DNA of 64,000 nt from Flammeovirgaceae bacterium (GTDB taxonomy: Bacteria > Bacteroidota > Bacteroidia > Cytophagales > Cyclobacteriaceae): assembly GCA_027487845.1 (NCBI GenBank), contig JAIYCV010000026.1, positions 1-64,000 of the forward strand, given 5' to 3'. The notes below the pieces were generated by a model. The model ran no database searches and was not told where the DNA came from. It saw only the letters and a list, made by a program, of their open reading frames with translations. Shown here piece after piece: positions 33,669 through 42,455 of the stretch (positions are counted from its first letter, which is position 1; every line of letters starts with the position of its first letter). A program made the position numbers and the translations under genes.

Positions 33669-34700
33669 ATGCGTGAAGATTATTTAAAGGCCGAAGGAGA
33701 AAGTTTAGGTTCGGAAGAAAAGGAAGTAGAGAAAGCACTCCGGCCGCTGGCTTTTTCAGACTTTACAGGTCAACAGAAAGTGGTCGACAATGTTAAGGTA
33801 TTCGTTCAGGCAGCCAAACAGAGGGGCGAGTCGCTTGATCACGTTTTACTTCATGGGCCGCCCGGGCTAGGCAAAACTACGTTGTCATTTATTATCGCCA
33901 ATGAGTTGGGTTCAAATATAAAAATCACTTCCGGGCCAGTGTTGGATAAGCCCGGAGATTTAGCGGGCCTTCTCACCAATCTCGAAACTCACGATGTTTT
34001 GTTCATTGATGAGATTCATCGGCTGAATCCGATTGTGGAGGAATACTTGTATTCGGCCATGGAAGATTTCCGAATCGATATTATGTTGGACTCAGGGCCC
34101 AATGCCCGATCCGTGCAAATAAGCTTAAATCCTTTTACCTTGATTGGGGCTACTACACGAGCCGGTTTGTTAACATCGCCTTTACGTGCTCGCTTTGGCA
34201 TAAACGCGCGACTCGAATATTATGACTCTACACTGCTCACTAAAATTATCAAGCGTTCAGCTTCTATTCTTGGTTCGCCCATAGTTGACAATGCAGCTTT
34301 TGAAATCGCGAGACGAAGCCGAGGCACACCGCGTATCGCTAATAACTTGTTGAGACGAACAAGAGACTTTGCCCAAATAAAAGGCGATGGAACGATCACT
34401 AAAGAAATTGCCCAGATTGCTTTGAAGGCACTTGACGTGGATGAAAATGGACTAGACGATATGGACAACCGTATTTTGAGTGCCATTATTGAAAAATTCA
34501 AAGGCGGCCCAGTGGGTCTTACCACTATTGCCACTGCCGTGGGAGAAGAAGCCGAAACCATTGAAGAGGTGTATGAGCCTTTCTTAATTCAAGAAGGCTA
34601 TTTGAAGCGCACATCGCGCGGTAGGGAAGCCACAGAAATGGCTTACAAGCATTTAAAAATTGTTCCGCCTACTTCTAAAGGGCCTGGGCTTTTTGATTAA
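33669..34700 (+). CDS. ruvB: Holliday junction branch migration helicase RuvB
   Basis: A 343-residue AAA+ motor. Walker A is GPPGLGKT (63-70), Walker B FIDEIHRL (112-119), sensor 1 [18 protein letters not shown], and the C-terminal winged helix (about 270-335) includes [20 protein letters not shown]. It drives branch migration with RuvA, which is not in the window. The length is normal. The DNA upstream is the OsmC gene. Confidence 0.97.
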   Translation: MREDYLKAEGESLGSEEKEVEKALRPLAFSDFTGQQKVVDNVKVFVQAAKQRGESLDHVLLHGPPGLGKTTLSFIIANELGSNIKITSGPVLDKPGDLAGLLTNLETHDVLFIDEIHRLNPIVEEYLYSAMEDFRIDIMLDSGPNARSVQISLNPFTLIGATTRAGLLTSPLRARFGINARLEYYDSTLLTKIIKRSASILGSPIVDNAAFEIARRSRGTPRIANNLLRRTRDFAQIKGDGTITKEIAQIALKALDVDENGLDDMDNRILSAIIEKFKGGPVGLTTIATAVGEEAETIEEVYEPFLIQEGYLKRTSRGREATEMAYKHLKIVPPTSKGPGLFD

Positions 34701-34706
34701 GCGGAG

Positions 34707-34735
34707 TTGATTTTTCAATTAATGTTATAACTTTG
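34707..34735 (+). promoter_or_regulatory. mazEF promoter
   Basis: TTG (34707-34709) and TAACTTTG (34728-34735, exact TAnnTTTG) are 18 bases apart, giving a start near 34741. The box overlaps the first GTTATAAC palindrome. Confidence 0.6.
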
Positions 34736-34744
34736 GGTTATAAC
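34724..34744 (+). promoter_or_regulatory. operator: two GTTATAAC palindromes
   Basis: The self-complementary 8-mer GTTATAAC occurs at 34724-34731 and 34737-34744, 13 bases apart. It covers the -7 region and the likely transcription start. This fits autorepression by the antitoxin or complex. Confidence 0.6.
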
Positions 34745-34753
34745 TATTTCCAT

Positions 34754-34990
34754 ATGGCAACAACAATTAAAGTTCGAAAAATAGGCAACTCCAAGGGAAT
34801 ATTATTCACAAAAGCACTTTTGGAGAAAAGTGGAATTAAAGAAACAGTGAAAGTGGAAATAAGAGATAAAACCATTTTGCTCACAGCAACCGAAGAACCA
34901 ACTAAAATGCGCTGGTCTGATTTCAAAAAAGCAAAACAAAAAGTCGAACAGGTGAACACTAAGTTCGATGAATCCGAGTGGACATGGTAA
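34754..34990 (+). CDS. MazE/AbrB-type antitoxin
   Basis: A 78-residue antitoxin counted from the ATG at 34754. The N-terminal swapped-hairpin AbrB/MazE DNA-binding domain reads TIKVRKIGNSKGILFTKALLEKSG. The C-terminal tail (about 45-78, KMRWSDFKKAKQKVEQVNTKFDESEW) should neutralise the toxin. Its 3' end overlaps the toxin gene by seven bases (34984-34990). Two palindromes lie over its promoter. Confidence 0.9.
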   Translation: MATTIKVRKIGNSKGILFTKALLEKSGIKETVKVEIRDKTILLTATEEPTKMRWSDFKKAKQKVEQVNTKFDESEWTW

Positions 34991-35307
34991 GGGAGTTCAA
35001 TGTTCATTTAGTCAATCTTGATTCAGCCCAAGGGTCGGAAATAAAAAAAATACGTCATTGTGTTGTCCTATCTCCTGCAAACATGAATGAAGCTCTAGGT
35101 ACTGCTATTATTGCTCCTATGACAACCACTTTACGGGGCTATCCTTCTAGAATAGAAATCCGATTTGGCTCCAAGTTTTGCGAAATTTGTTTGGATCAGA
35201 TTCGTGTAGTAGACGAAAGTAGATTAAGTAAAGAAAGCCTTGGACGAATAAAAGCGGCCGAGATTGAACAGGTAAAGAATTGTTTAAGTGAACTATTTCA
35301 AATCTAA
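34984..35307 (+). CDS. MazF/PemK-type endoribonuclease toxin
   Basis: A 107-residue toxin counted from the ATG at 34984 (GTG at 34978 is possible). It has the PemK/MazF pattern [32 protein letters not shown], then [18 protein letters not shown], and a C-terminal helix with [11 protein letters not shown]. The usual RGxI-x-W start (VxLdPtrG) is modified but recognisable, including K/R-H/C-VVLS. It is a ribosome-independent mRNA interferase in known members. It is translationally coupled with the antitoxin and lies between ruvB and queG. Confidence 0.9.
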   Translation: MVREFNVHLVNLDSAQGSEIKKIRHCVVLSPANMNEALGTAIIAPMTTTLRGYPSRIEIRFGSKFCEICLDQIRVVDESRLSKESLGRIKAAEIEQVKNCLSELFQI

Positions 35308-35315
35308 ATTTAAAT

Positions 35316-36257
35316 ACGATTCTGAAAAAAATTTCACCAAGTGCGCACTCGCTGTTAATCAAATCACTTGCTAAAGAACTCGGCTTCTCCTTTTGTGGCA
35401 TTGCCAAAGCCGAATTTCTTGAAGATGAAGCGCTCCGTTTGGAAGAGTGGCTGAAGCGCGGCTACCAAGGGAAGATGTCTTACCTAGAAAATCATTTCGA
35501 TAAAAGATTAGATCCTACTCTGCTTGTTCCAGGTGCTAAGTCTGTAGTTAGCTTAGGATATAATTATTTTCCCAAAAAAGAGCTAACCACTTCGTCATCA
35601 TTGAAGATAGCGAAGTATGCTTATGGCGAGGATTATCACCATGTTGTAAAAGATAAACTCAAAACATTTTTATCATTAATTCAAAAAGAAATAGGTGAAG
35701 TCAATGGGCGAGCCTTTGTGGATTCGGCACCGGTGTTGGAACGCGAATGGGCAAAGCGAAGCGGCACTGGGTGGATAGGTAAAAACAGCTTGTTGTTAAA
35801 TCGCGACATGGGCAGTTTTTTCTTTCTTGCCGAATTGATTGTAGATGTTGAGTTAGAATATGATGGACCAATTAAGGACTACTGCGGCACATGCACTGCC
35901 TGTATGGACGCCTGCCCTACAGACGCTATACCACAACCCTATGTGGTGGACGGAAGTAAATGTATCTCCTATTTCACCATTGAGTTGAAAGAAGAAATTC
36001 CAACTGAGGTAAAGGGCAAATTTGAAAATTGGATTTTTGGATGTGACATCTGCCAAGATGTTTGCCCCTGGAATCGCTTTGCAAAGCCACATAACGAAAA
36101 ACGATTTCAGCCCCCTTCGCAATTGGAAGGCATGACGAAAAACGACTGGCAGGAAATTACCCATGATGTGTTTGAAAACCTTTTTAAGAAATCAGCAGTC
36201 AAGCGAACCAAGTTTGAAGGCTTAAAAAGAAACATCAAATTTGTGAACAACGAATAG
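35316..36257 (+). CDS. queG: epoxyqueuosine reductase QueG (non-canonical start)
   Basis: A cobalamin- and Fe-S-dependent reductase for the last step of tRNA queuosine synthesis. With a start at 35316 it has 312 residues, normal for the family. N-terminal conserved residues ([16 protein letters not shown]) are encoded before any canonical start; the first TTG is at 35439. Cluster ligands are [12 protein letters not shown] (C190, C193, C196, C200) and CDICQDVCP (C243, C246, C250). Catalytic D136 lies in [10 protein letters not shown]. The best initiator is ACG at 35316 (one base from ATG) or ATT at 35319; these may reflect mutation, sequencing error or rare initiation. It lies eight bases after the toxin gene. 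Confidence 0.88.
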   Translation, partial: TILKKISPSAHSLLIKSLAKELGFSFCGIAKAEFLEDEALRLEEWLKRGYQGKMSYLENHFDKRLDPTLLVPGAKSVVSLGYNYFPKKELTTSSSLKIAKYAYGEDYHHVVKDKLKTFLSLIQKEIGEVNGRAFVDSAPVLEREWAKRSGTGWIGKNSLLLNRDMGSFFFLAELIVDVELEYDGPIKDYCGTCTACMDACPTDAIPQPYVVDGSKCISYFTIELKEEIPTEVKGKFENWIFGCDICQDVCPWNRFAKPHNEKRFQPPSQLEGMTKNDWQEITHDVFENLFKKSAVKRTKFEGLKRNIKFVNNE

Positions 36258-36260
36258 TTT

Positions 36261-37436
36261 ATGAACTGGAAACAGAATTATTGGATAGTTTTCATTCTCA
36301 TTTTAAGTGCTGCTTCACTGGCAGGTGAGCTTGCAAACAATAAATTTCATACACTCGATTTTGAAGTATACTATAAAACGGCAACACGAATGCTTCATCA
36401 AGCCGAACTATATAGTATTGCGGAAGACGGTCATTATGTGTACAAATATTCTCCCGTTGCTGGGTTGTATTTCATACCCTTTGCCCTATTAAATTATCCT
36501 GCAGCGGCAGCGTTGTATTGGATTTTGCTGACAGTACTTCTTATTGCCGGTGTAAAAGTATTCTACACTTTATTGGATGAAACAGACAGTCAAAGAAAGA
36601 GAAATTCTATTTCTGTAGTATTAATTTTATCTCTGCTCACCATCGGGGTTCATGTTCATCGCGAGTGGCACCTAGGTCAGGTTAATTTGCTCTTGTTGGT
36701 TACTTATATCTTTATGATTCGCGCCTACACAAAAAAACAATTACTACTATTTGCCGCATTGTTAAGTTTCAGCATTTTCATAAAGCCTTTTGCCTTAATT
36801 TTTCTTCCCTATCTGGTGTATAAAAAGCAATGGCTAACTATTGTCTATTCATTGGCCTTCACGTTAATATTGGCTATCTCTCCCTTGATCTTGTATCCAT
36901 CGCTGGCTCAGCTGAGTCATTTATATCAGAGTTGGCAAAACGAACTTGTTGTAGAATTAAGCGCGAAGCAAAACCTTTTGGCAGATGCCAACCACACTAT
37001 ATTTTCAGTGGTGGCCCGTTACACGCCTATAAAATTTATGTTAACAACCTCATTTTCTCAGAAAATCTATCAGCTGATTGTTCTCGCTTTGATTGGAATT
37101 GGCTTTCTGTTTTTTAGTCTACGACAAAGGAAAAAAGAAGGCACGCTAAACGAATTTTCCTTCCTTATCGCATTGATACCACTGCTTGCCTTCACAAGTG
37201 AGAACGCATTTCTTTTTGAGCTTCCCGTAATAATAATATTGACGTATCATTTTAAATTGCTTTCCCTTATACAAAAAGTGTTATTTATTACTGGGTGCGT
37301 TTTAATTGGTGCCAACATTTATGATATTGTAGGTAGCGAGATAAGCGCATACCTTATTTCGATTTCGGTGTATACGTTTGGGGTCGCTCTATTGTTGATA
37401 ATTTTGATTTTAAAACGCCCTTTATTTAGTCGTTGA
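36261..37436 (+). CDS. GT87 (DUF2029) membrane glycosyltransferase
   Basis: A 391-residue polytopic protein of the GT87/DUF2029 family, GT-C-type mannosyltransferases that use polyprenyl-phosphate sugars. The signature LDFEVYYKTATRML (about 32-46), the YKYSPVAGLYFIPFALL segment (about 67-83), REWHLGQVNLLLL (about 133-145) and SIFIKPFALI mark the family. About ten membrane helices are present. Substrate unknown. It follows queG closely (3-base gap) and its 3' end overlaps the convergent RlmL-like gene by 15 bases. Confidence 0.85.
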   Translation: MNWKQNYWIVFILILSAASLAGELANNKFHTLDFEVYYKTATRMLHQAELYSIAEDGHYVYKYSPVAGLYFIPFALLNYPAAAALYWILLTVLLIAGVKVFYTLLDETDSQRKRNSISVVLILSLLTIGVHVHREWHLGQVNLLLLVTYIFMIRAYTKKQLLLFAALLSFSIFIKPFALIFLPYLVYKKQWLTIVYSLAFTLILAISPLILYPSLAQLSHLYQSWQNELVVELSAKQNLLADANHTIFSVVARYTPIKFMLTTSFSQKIYQLIVLALIGIGFLFFSLRQRKKEGTLNEFSFLIALIPLLAFTSENAFLFELPVIIILTYHFKLLSLIQKVLFITGCVLIGANIYDIVGSEISAYLISISVYTFGVALLLIILILKRPLFSR

Positions 37437-38612
37437 AGGCTGCTCCTCCACCTTCTCGCGCTTACTCCCAGCATACAATTCATACTCTAATAATCGACAA
37501 TCAATAGAGCTTGTATAAAATTCTATTCTTCGTTTGGCCTTGAGTCCTATCTTTTTGGCGAGTTCTAAGTTCCCTGTAAAGACGTAACCGCGGTAACCCT
37601 GGCATTTCTTTTTCATAAAGTCGCCCATCCTAGCATACGTTACTTCCAATTCTATTTCATCACCTAAACGCTCACCATATTCAGGGTTAAAAAATATGAT
37701 TCCTGGCGCAGTAGGTATGGATGTATTTTCAAAATCGCCTAAACCAAATTCTATCAAGTGCTCAACTCCCGCTAAGCCCGCATTTACTTTAGAAATCTCA
37801 ATGGCGTCTGTATCAATGTCCGTGGCGATTACTTTCAGACCCGGCACTTCTTTAATGCCCTCCTCTAATTTTCGATATTCAGTGGCATATACACTTTCAT
37901 CGTAGCCCAAAAAATGCATGAAAGAATAATTTGTGCGAAGTAAGCCTGGCCTTCTGTTGGTAGCCAATAACACGGCCTCTATGGCAACGGTGGAAGAACC
38001 ACACATGGGGTTTACAAAAGGCGATTGCCTGTCCCACTTGGTGGCAAGTACCGTGGCTGACGCCAGCCCTTCAAGCATTGGGGCTTTACCAGGAATTTTT
38101 CTATAGTTATGCTTGGCCAACGTCTCGCCCGATGTATCAATGAAAATTTCTGCACTTTCCTCTTTCCAAAATAAGAACACCACGGACTTATCTAAATACG
38201 AACCTGAATCAGGTCGCTTTGCTGTTTCTCTTCGTATGCGATCGCAAATGGCATCTTTCACTTTTACATTTACAAACATGTTGTTGTTCACGGTAAAATG
38301 ATCAACAGTACTATTCACGGAAAGATATCCATCCGTTGCGATCAAGCTTTCCCACGGCATCTGAATAAGAAAGTTGTATACATCTTCCGGACTATTGGCT
38401 CGGAATTTTTTTAACGAGTACAAGACTTGGCTGCCGCACCGCAGATTCAAGTTTAGTCGAATGCAGTCTGCCATAGTACCTTCCAACTCAACACCGGTAG
38501 AAAAACTTCGTTCAGGTACAAAACCTAGCTCGGTTATTTCCTCAAATAAAAAAGGTGCTAACCTTTTTTTGCAAGTGACAACTATTTTTTTCTTTTCGTT
38601 GAAGATATCCAT
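37422..38612 (-). CDS. RlmL-like THUMP-domain RNA methyltransferase
   Basis: A 396-residue class I SAM methyltransferase. An N-terminal ferredoxin-like/THUMP region (about 1-160) precedes a Rossmann domain. NPMCGSSTVAIEAVLLATNRRPG (about 202-224) is motif I and DIDTDAIEISKVNAG carries the SAM acid. Motif IV reads NPEYGERLG in place of the common NPPYG. Known relatives methylate G2445 of 23S rRNA or tRNA N2-guanine; the exact target is unknown. The start is ATG at 38612. The 3' end overlaps the GT87 gene. Confidence 0.88.
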   Translation of the reverse strand: MDIFNEKKKIVVTCKKRLAPFLFEEITELGFVPERSFSTGVELEGTMADCIRLNLNLRCGSQVLYSLKKFRANSPEDVYNFLIQMPWESLIATDGYLSVNSTVDHFTVNNNMFVNVKVKDAICDRIRRETAKRPDSGSYLDKSVVFLFWKEESAEIFIDTSGETLAKHNYRKIPGKAPMLEGLASATVLATKWDRQSPFVNPMCGSSTVAIEAVLLATNRRPGLLRTNYSFMHFLGYDESVYATEYRKLEEGIKEVPGLKVIATDIDTDAIEISKVNAGLAGVEHLIEFGLGDFENTSIPTAPGIIFFNPEYGERLGDEIELEVTYARMGDFMKKKCQGYRGYVFTGNLELAKKIGLKAKRRIEFYTSSIDCRLLEYELYAGSKREKVEEQPSTTK

Positions 38613-38703
38613 GTTGCAAAGAACGTATATTTTGGTTTGAAATTTGAAAAATCGTGACGGTAGCTTCCAGCCATGCGTTCAACAAATCGGTTACTTTTAA
38701 AAG

Positions 38704-39372
38704 TCAACCAAGAATTTCCCGTAGCACCTGTATAGATCTGATTTCACTCATGTTTTCGGTATGGGTGGTATAAAATTGAATGATAAGTTCCAGCAATGCC
38801 CGCCTTTGCGAATTGGACATAACAAGAATCTCATGATAATCGGCAGCCAACAGTAAATTAAATAATTGTTCCTCTTCAATGTCTAGCATTTTGCCAGTGA
38901 GAATGTCTGTTGAATTGTGCAGGCCAAAACCCAAGTATCGGCTCAACTTTACCAGAAAAACCAGGTGAAAATTTTCATAGTTTGAAAGTTGCTTGTCAAA
39001 TGCCTCCATCGACTCGAACAGAAAACGGCAAACTTCGCCCGCATGTGTTTCTTCTTTGATTGATTTATTTATGATCTCATTCAAAAACATTGATATCGTT
39101 GATTTCTTAACATCGTTGTAAATCGATTGATAGTGATAATGGCATTTCACTTCTTTAATTCTTAGAATAGAGGCGGTTTCTTTGTAATAGACCACCATTT
39201 CAAGTAAAGTCAGCGGTTGAAACAACGACATTTTTGTAGCTGCTTTTGAAGAGCGCACGCCATTTACGATGTAGCTCTGCAGGCCAAAGAGTTCTGTGAA
39301 AATTGTGACGATGATAGACGTTTCGCCATACTTTACAAACCGAAAAACGATGCCGCGGGTTTTGTGGAGCAC
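38704..39372 (-). CDS. recO: DNA repair protein RecO
   Basis: A 222-residue RecO that loads RecA with RecR in the RecF pathway. The N-terminal OB fold is TRGIVFRFVKYGETSIIVTIFTELFG, then VNGVRSSKAATKMSLFQPLTLLE. The rest is helical. The C-terminal zinc-binding cysteines of some RecO proteins are absent, as in many Bacteroidota. The start is GTG at 39372. RecR is also in the window, at 60150..60758. Confidence 0.92.
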   Translation of the reverse strand: MLHKTRGIVFRFVKYGETSIIVTIFTELFGLQSYIVNGVRSSKAATKMSLFQPLTLLEMVVYYKETASILRIKEVKCHYHYQSIYNDVKKSTISMFLNEIINKSIKEETHAGEVCRFLFESMEAFDKQLSNYENFHLVFLVKLSRYLGFGLHNSTDILTGKMLDIEEEQLFNLLLAADYHEILVMSNSQRRALLELIIQFYTTHTENMSEIRSIQVLREILG

Positions 39373-39418
39373 TTGTGACGGAATAAATTACTGATTCTGA
39401 TTTGGATTCAGGCTGCAA

Positions 39419-39434
39419 GCTACAAGGTTGTAGC
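39419..39434. repeat. perfect short hairpin GCTACAA/TTGTAGC
   Basis: GCTACAA (39419-39425), GG, TTGTAGC (39428-39434), between recO and tdk. It is not followed by a T run on either strand. It looks like part of a short interspersed repeat. Confidence 0.5.
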
Positions 39435-39447
39435 ATAAGGCCTGCGG

Positions 39448-40047
39448 CTATCTTATTTTCTTTCCTTCCATTCCTTTAAAAAACGCTTCACGGCTGCGGG
39501 CTTCGTAAGTATCATGCTCGCCTAGCATAACTTTATTGTTGTTATCATTTAACCGAAAGGAGAACGAGGCAAGTTCGCCTGTTTGCTGACAAATGGCATG
39601 CACTTTCGTCACAAATTCGGCCACAGCCAAAAGATTGGGCATTGGCCCAAAAGGGCGGCCTTCGAAATCCATATCCAGCCCAGCAACAATAACGCGTTTA
39701 CCTTGGTTTGCCAGCGTATTGCAAACATCTACAATGGCGCCATCAAAAAACTGAGCTTCGTCAATGCCCACCACGTCACAATTGCCAGCTAACAAAAGCA
39801 GATCATCGGCAAACTGCACTGGTGTTGAGCGTATCGAACGCTCACCATGCGAAACGATATCTTCAGGATGGTAGCGATTATCAACAGATGGTTTAAAAAT
39901 TTCTACTTTTTGCTTCGCAATAATGGCACGGTTCAGCCTGCGGATCAATTCTTCTGTTTTGCCTGAAAACATACATCCGCAGATTACTTCAATCCATCCA
40001 GCTTTCGCGGTTCTGTTGTTTCTTCCAAAGTCTGGTTCTGTAAACAT
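39448..40047 (-). CDS. tdk: thymidine kinase, zinc-site degenerate
   Basis: A 199-residue TK1-type kinase that phosphorylates thymidine in salvage. The P-loop is GCMFSGKTEELI (24-35), followed by Walker B DEAQFF (96-101; E97 likely catalytic base). The usual four structural-zinc cysteines are mostly lost: C153 remains but positions 156, 185 and 188 are T, S and A (AICQQTG and YEARSREA). The lasso loop GLDMDFEGRPFG and thymidine-binding region remain, so the enzyme is probably active without zinc. Confidence 0.93.
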   Translation of the reverse strand: MFTEPDFGRNNRTAKAGWIEVICGCMFSGKTEELIRRLNRAIIAKQKVEIFKPSVDNRYHPEDIVSHGERSIRSTPVQFADDLLLLAGNCDVVGIDEAQFFDGAIVDVCNTLANQGKRVIVAGLDMDFEGRPFGPMPNLLAVAEFVTKVHAICQQTGELASFSFRLNDNNNKVMLGEHDTYEARSREAFFKGMEGKKIR

Positions 40048-40211
40048 AATGCAAGTTACACTACAATTTTAAAGATTAGAAACAATTGGCCTTGCTGGCC
40101 TTTCGCTTTATCAGTGAAAGAAGTCGCTTCTTACAAAGTTCATATTCCCCATGCAACATGGCGTTTCTCTTACTATCTTTACAAACAAAATTTAAGACGA
40201 TAAAACCAGCT

Positions 40212-41183
40212 ATGGATGAAAAAATAAGTCTTCAGGCAATTGAAAATTATAGTGAAGCTTATGCTGGCATTGTAGCCAGTGATTTTTTCTCAAAGAATCA
40301 AAAAATTAATGGTCAACAGATTTTAGTCCTTACTGAAATAAAGCAAGTAAATCTGTTTATCATTAAAGAACTGATGGATCAGTGGCACGCTGAAACACAT
40401 AAGCTAAAAAGCCCTTATTTTGATTACGCAGCCGAAGAAGTAATAACCAGCTTAAAGGTTTTTCAAAATACCTTAAGCAATCATATTTCAATTGCTAAGA
40501 CCGACTTTATCCCTCTTGTCAAAAAAGCTGTTTATCAGACGCTCTTCCTTTTACTTTCACCCTATGATTTTTATTCCGAAACGTTGGATACTCAGGGTAA
40601 GTCTTCGCTGCTGATAGGTGATCTTAAAAACCTGGTTAAATACGTGAAAATTAACAAGGCTCCTTTAGAAAAATTGCTAGAGAGGTTAGAAGAAAGGAAG
40701 ATGACGGCTATTTCGGGAAATGAAACCTTTTCGCTTTTAGATACCATTTTAGAAGAGGTAAACTTCTCTCCCGAAGATATAGAGTCCTACGTAGTAAGGT
40801 TTTCGTCCGTCTTTCCGCTTACGCTCGAAAGGCTCTATGAAAATAAACCCGCATCGGCAAAGCCAGCGATAGAAGTTAAAAAGAAGGTTATTAATTCAGA
40901 AGTAATTCAAACTGCACTTCCCTTGGTTAAAGAAGTTAGGGAATCAACCAGTAAAATAGGTCGAATAAAAGATAAGCTTTCGATCAACCAAAAATTCATG
41001 TTCACTAAGATGTTGTTTCATGGTGATTTCGAGATTTTCTCACAAGCACTCGATCGTATTGACATGCTAGATAACTTCAGTCAAGTAAAAGTTTATCTTG
41101 AGAGGACATATCCAGAGTGGGACACAGAAAGTGAAGAATATGCTGAATTGATCAATCTGGTAGAACGAAAATTCCTGAATTAG
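40212..41183 (+). CDS. hypothetical helical protein
   Basis: A 323-residue cytoplasmic protein that I do not recognise. I start at the ATG at 40212 (MDEKISLQAIENYSEAY), since the upstream frame lacks homology-like composition. It is predicted almost all helical, with LERLEERKM and VREVRES-type charged heptads in the middle. A C-terminal segment (about 230-323) has the pattern INQKFMFTKMLFHGDFEIFSQALDRIDML followed by AELINLVERKF, which occurs in conserved Cytophagales proteins of unknown function. It ends with a 4-base overlap of the convergent rodA. Confidence 0.75.
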   Translation: MDEKISLQAIENYSEAYAGIVASDFFSKNQKINGQQILVLTEIKQVNLFIIKELMDQWHAETHKLKSPYFDYAAEEVITSLKVFQNTLSNHISIAKTDFIPLVKKAVYQTLFLLLSPYDFYSETLDTQGKSSLLIGDLKNLVKYVKINKAPLEKLLERLEERKMTAISGNETFSLLDTILEEVNFSPEDIESYVVRFSSVFPLTLERLYENKPASAKPAIEVKKKVINSEVIQTALPLVKEVRESTSKIGRIKDKLSINQKFMFTKMLFHGDFEIFSQALDRIDMLDNFSQVKVYLERTYPEWDTESEEYAELINLVERKFLN

Positions 41184-42451
41184 ACTCGCTGCAACATTTC
41201 CCCGCGGTGGGCGTCCAATTTCAAAAGGATAAACAAGAGAATAGTAAAACCCCAGAGCGAGGAGCCGCCATAACTAAAGAACGGCAGGGGTATTCCAATT
41301 ACAGGAAATAGCCCTATTGTCATGCCAATATTAGTGGCAAAGTGAAAGAAGATAATGCTAGCAACACTGTATCCGTAAACCCGTGAAAATCGACTCTTCT
41401 GACGTTCGGCTATATAAATTATGCGCAACAGCAGGGCCACAAATAAACTGATTATTACAACGCTTCCAAGCCATCCATGCTCCTCACCGATCGTGCAAAA
41501 AATAAAATCTGTACTCTGCTCTGGCACAAAGTCAAACTTAGTCTGTGTCCCCTTCAGAAAGCCTTTTCCTGCAAAGCCTCCACTGCCAATAGCTATTTTT
41601 GATTGTGTGACGTTCCAACCAAACCCTAATGGATCGGCATCGGGGTTGATCAATGCTTTTACTCTATTCTGGTGATGCGGTTTAAGCCTAGTTACAACAT
41701 AGTCTACACTCTCAATTACAACCATAATCACGATTGCTCCCGCGGATAAGATCAATATCCTGTTAAGTTTCCTTTTCCCTAAAAAAATAATAATCGCTAA
41801 GAGCACAAGAATGGCCCCATGCAGGTAGAGTTGATTTGGAACAAGCAGAGTAAGTATGAAAATTGTTGCTGAGCTGATTCCTATAATCAATAAAAATGGA
41901 GACATGCCTTCTCTGAAAAAGACTAACATAAAAGCGACAAAAACCATTGCTGTTCCAAAGTCTTTTTGGAGAAGAATAAGCCCCATCGGCAATGAGATAA
42001 TTAAGAAGATTACTGCTTGACTCCTGATGTTATCCATCTTAAAACCTACTGATCCCATATACTTCGCAATGGCAAGAGCGGTAGCGAATTTCGCAAACTC
42101 GGAGGGTTGAACGCCAAATGAACCTATACCCAGCCATGCTTTGTTGCCGCCCACTTCTTTACCAATAATGGGAACTAGGGTCAATAATAGTAAGAACAAC
42201 CCATAAAAAAGAAAGGCGAATGTTTCGTAGAAACGCATATCGACAATAACAATTATTAGAATGATTCCAACTGTTGCGGCCATGAAAAGGAGCTGTCTTC
42301 CAGAACTCAGCGACAAGTCCCAAATGGTTTGTTTTACCGTATCGTCATAAACAGAAGCGTAGATATTGAACCATCCTAACGTGGTAAGTGCGATAAATAG
42401 CAGTAACGCCACCCAATCCAACTTCCCCGATATGTTTTCTTCTCTTCTCAA
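41180..42451 (-). CDS. rodA: rod shape-determining protein RodA
   Basis: A 423-residue SEDS glycosyltransferase that polymerises lipid II for lateral wall growth with PBP2. About ten membrane segments are visible. Signatures include GKEVGGNKAWLGIGSFGVQPSEFAK (about 93-117) and EHGWLGSVVIISLFVALLL, with FPVIGIPLPFFSYGGSSLWGF near the end. The start is TTG at 42451, four bases after the pbp2 stop. It is the last gene of mreB-mreC-mreD-pbp2-rodA. Confidence 0.95.
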   Translation of the reverse strand: MRREENISGKLDWVALLLFIALTTLGWFNIYASVYDDTVKQTIWDLSLSSGRQLLFMAATVGIILIIVIVDMRFYETFAFLFYGLFLLLLTLVPIIGKEVGGNKAWLGIGSFGVQPSEFAKFATALAIAKYMGSVGFKMDNIRSQAVIFLIISLPMGLILLQKDFGTAMVFVAFMLVFFREGMSPFLLIIGISSATIFILTLLVPNQLYLHGAILVLLAIIIFLGKRKLNRILILSAGAIVIMVVIESVDYVVTRLKPHHQNRVKALINPDADPLGFGWNVTQSKIAIGSGGFAGKGFLKGTQTKFDFVPEQSTDFIFCTIGEEHGWLGSVVIISLFVALLLRIIYIAERQKSRFSRVYGYSVASIIFFHFATNIGMTIGLFPVIGIPLPFFSYGGSSLWGFTILLFILLKLDAHRGEMLQRV

Positions 42452-42455
42452 CGTA

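Noticed and set aside
40086..40211. Upstream extension of the 40212 gene
   Set aside because: The extra 42 codons have no protein-like pattern and run through the likely promoter; the ATG at 40212 fits better.
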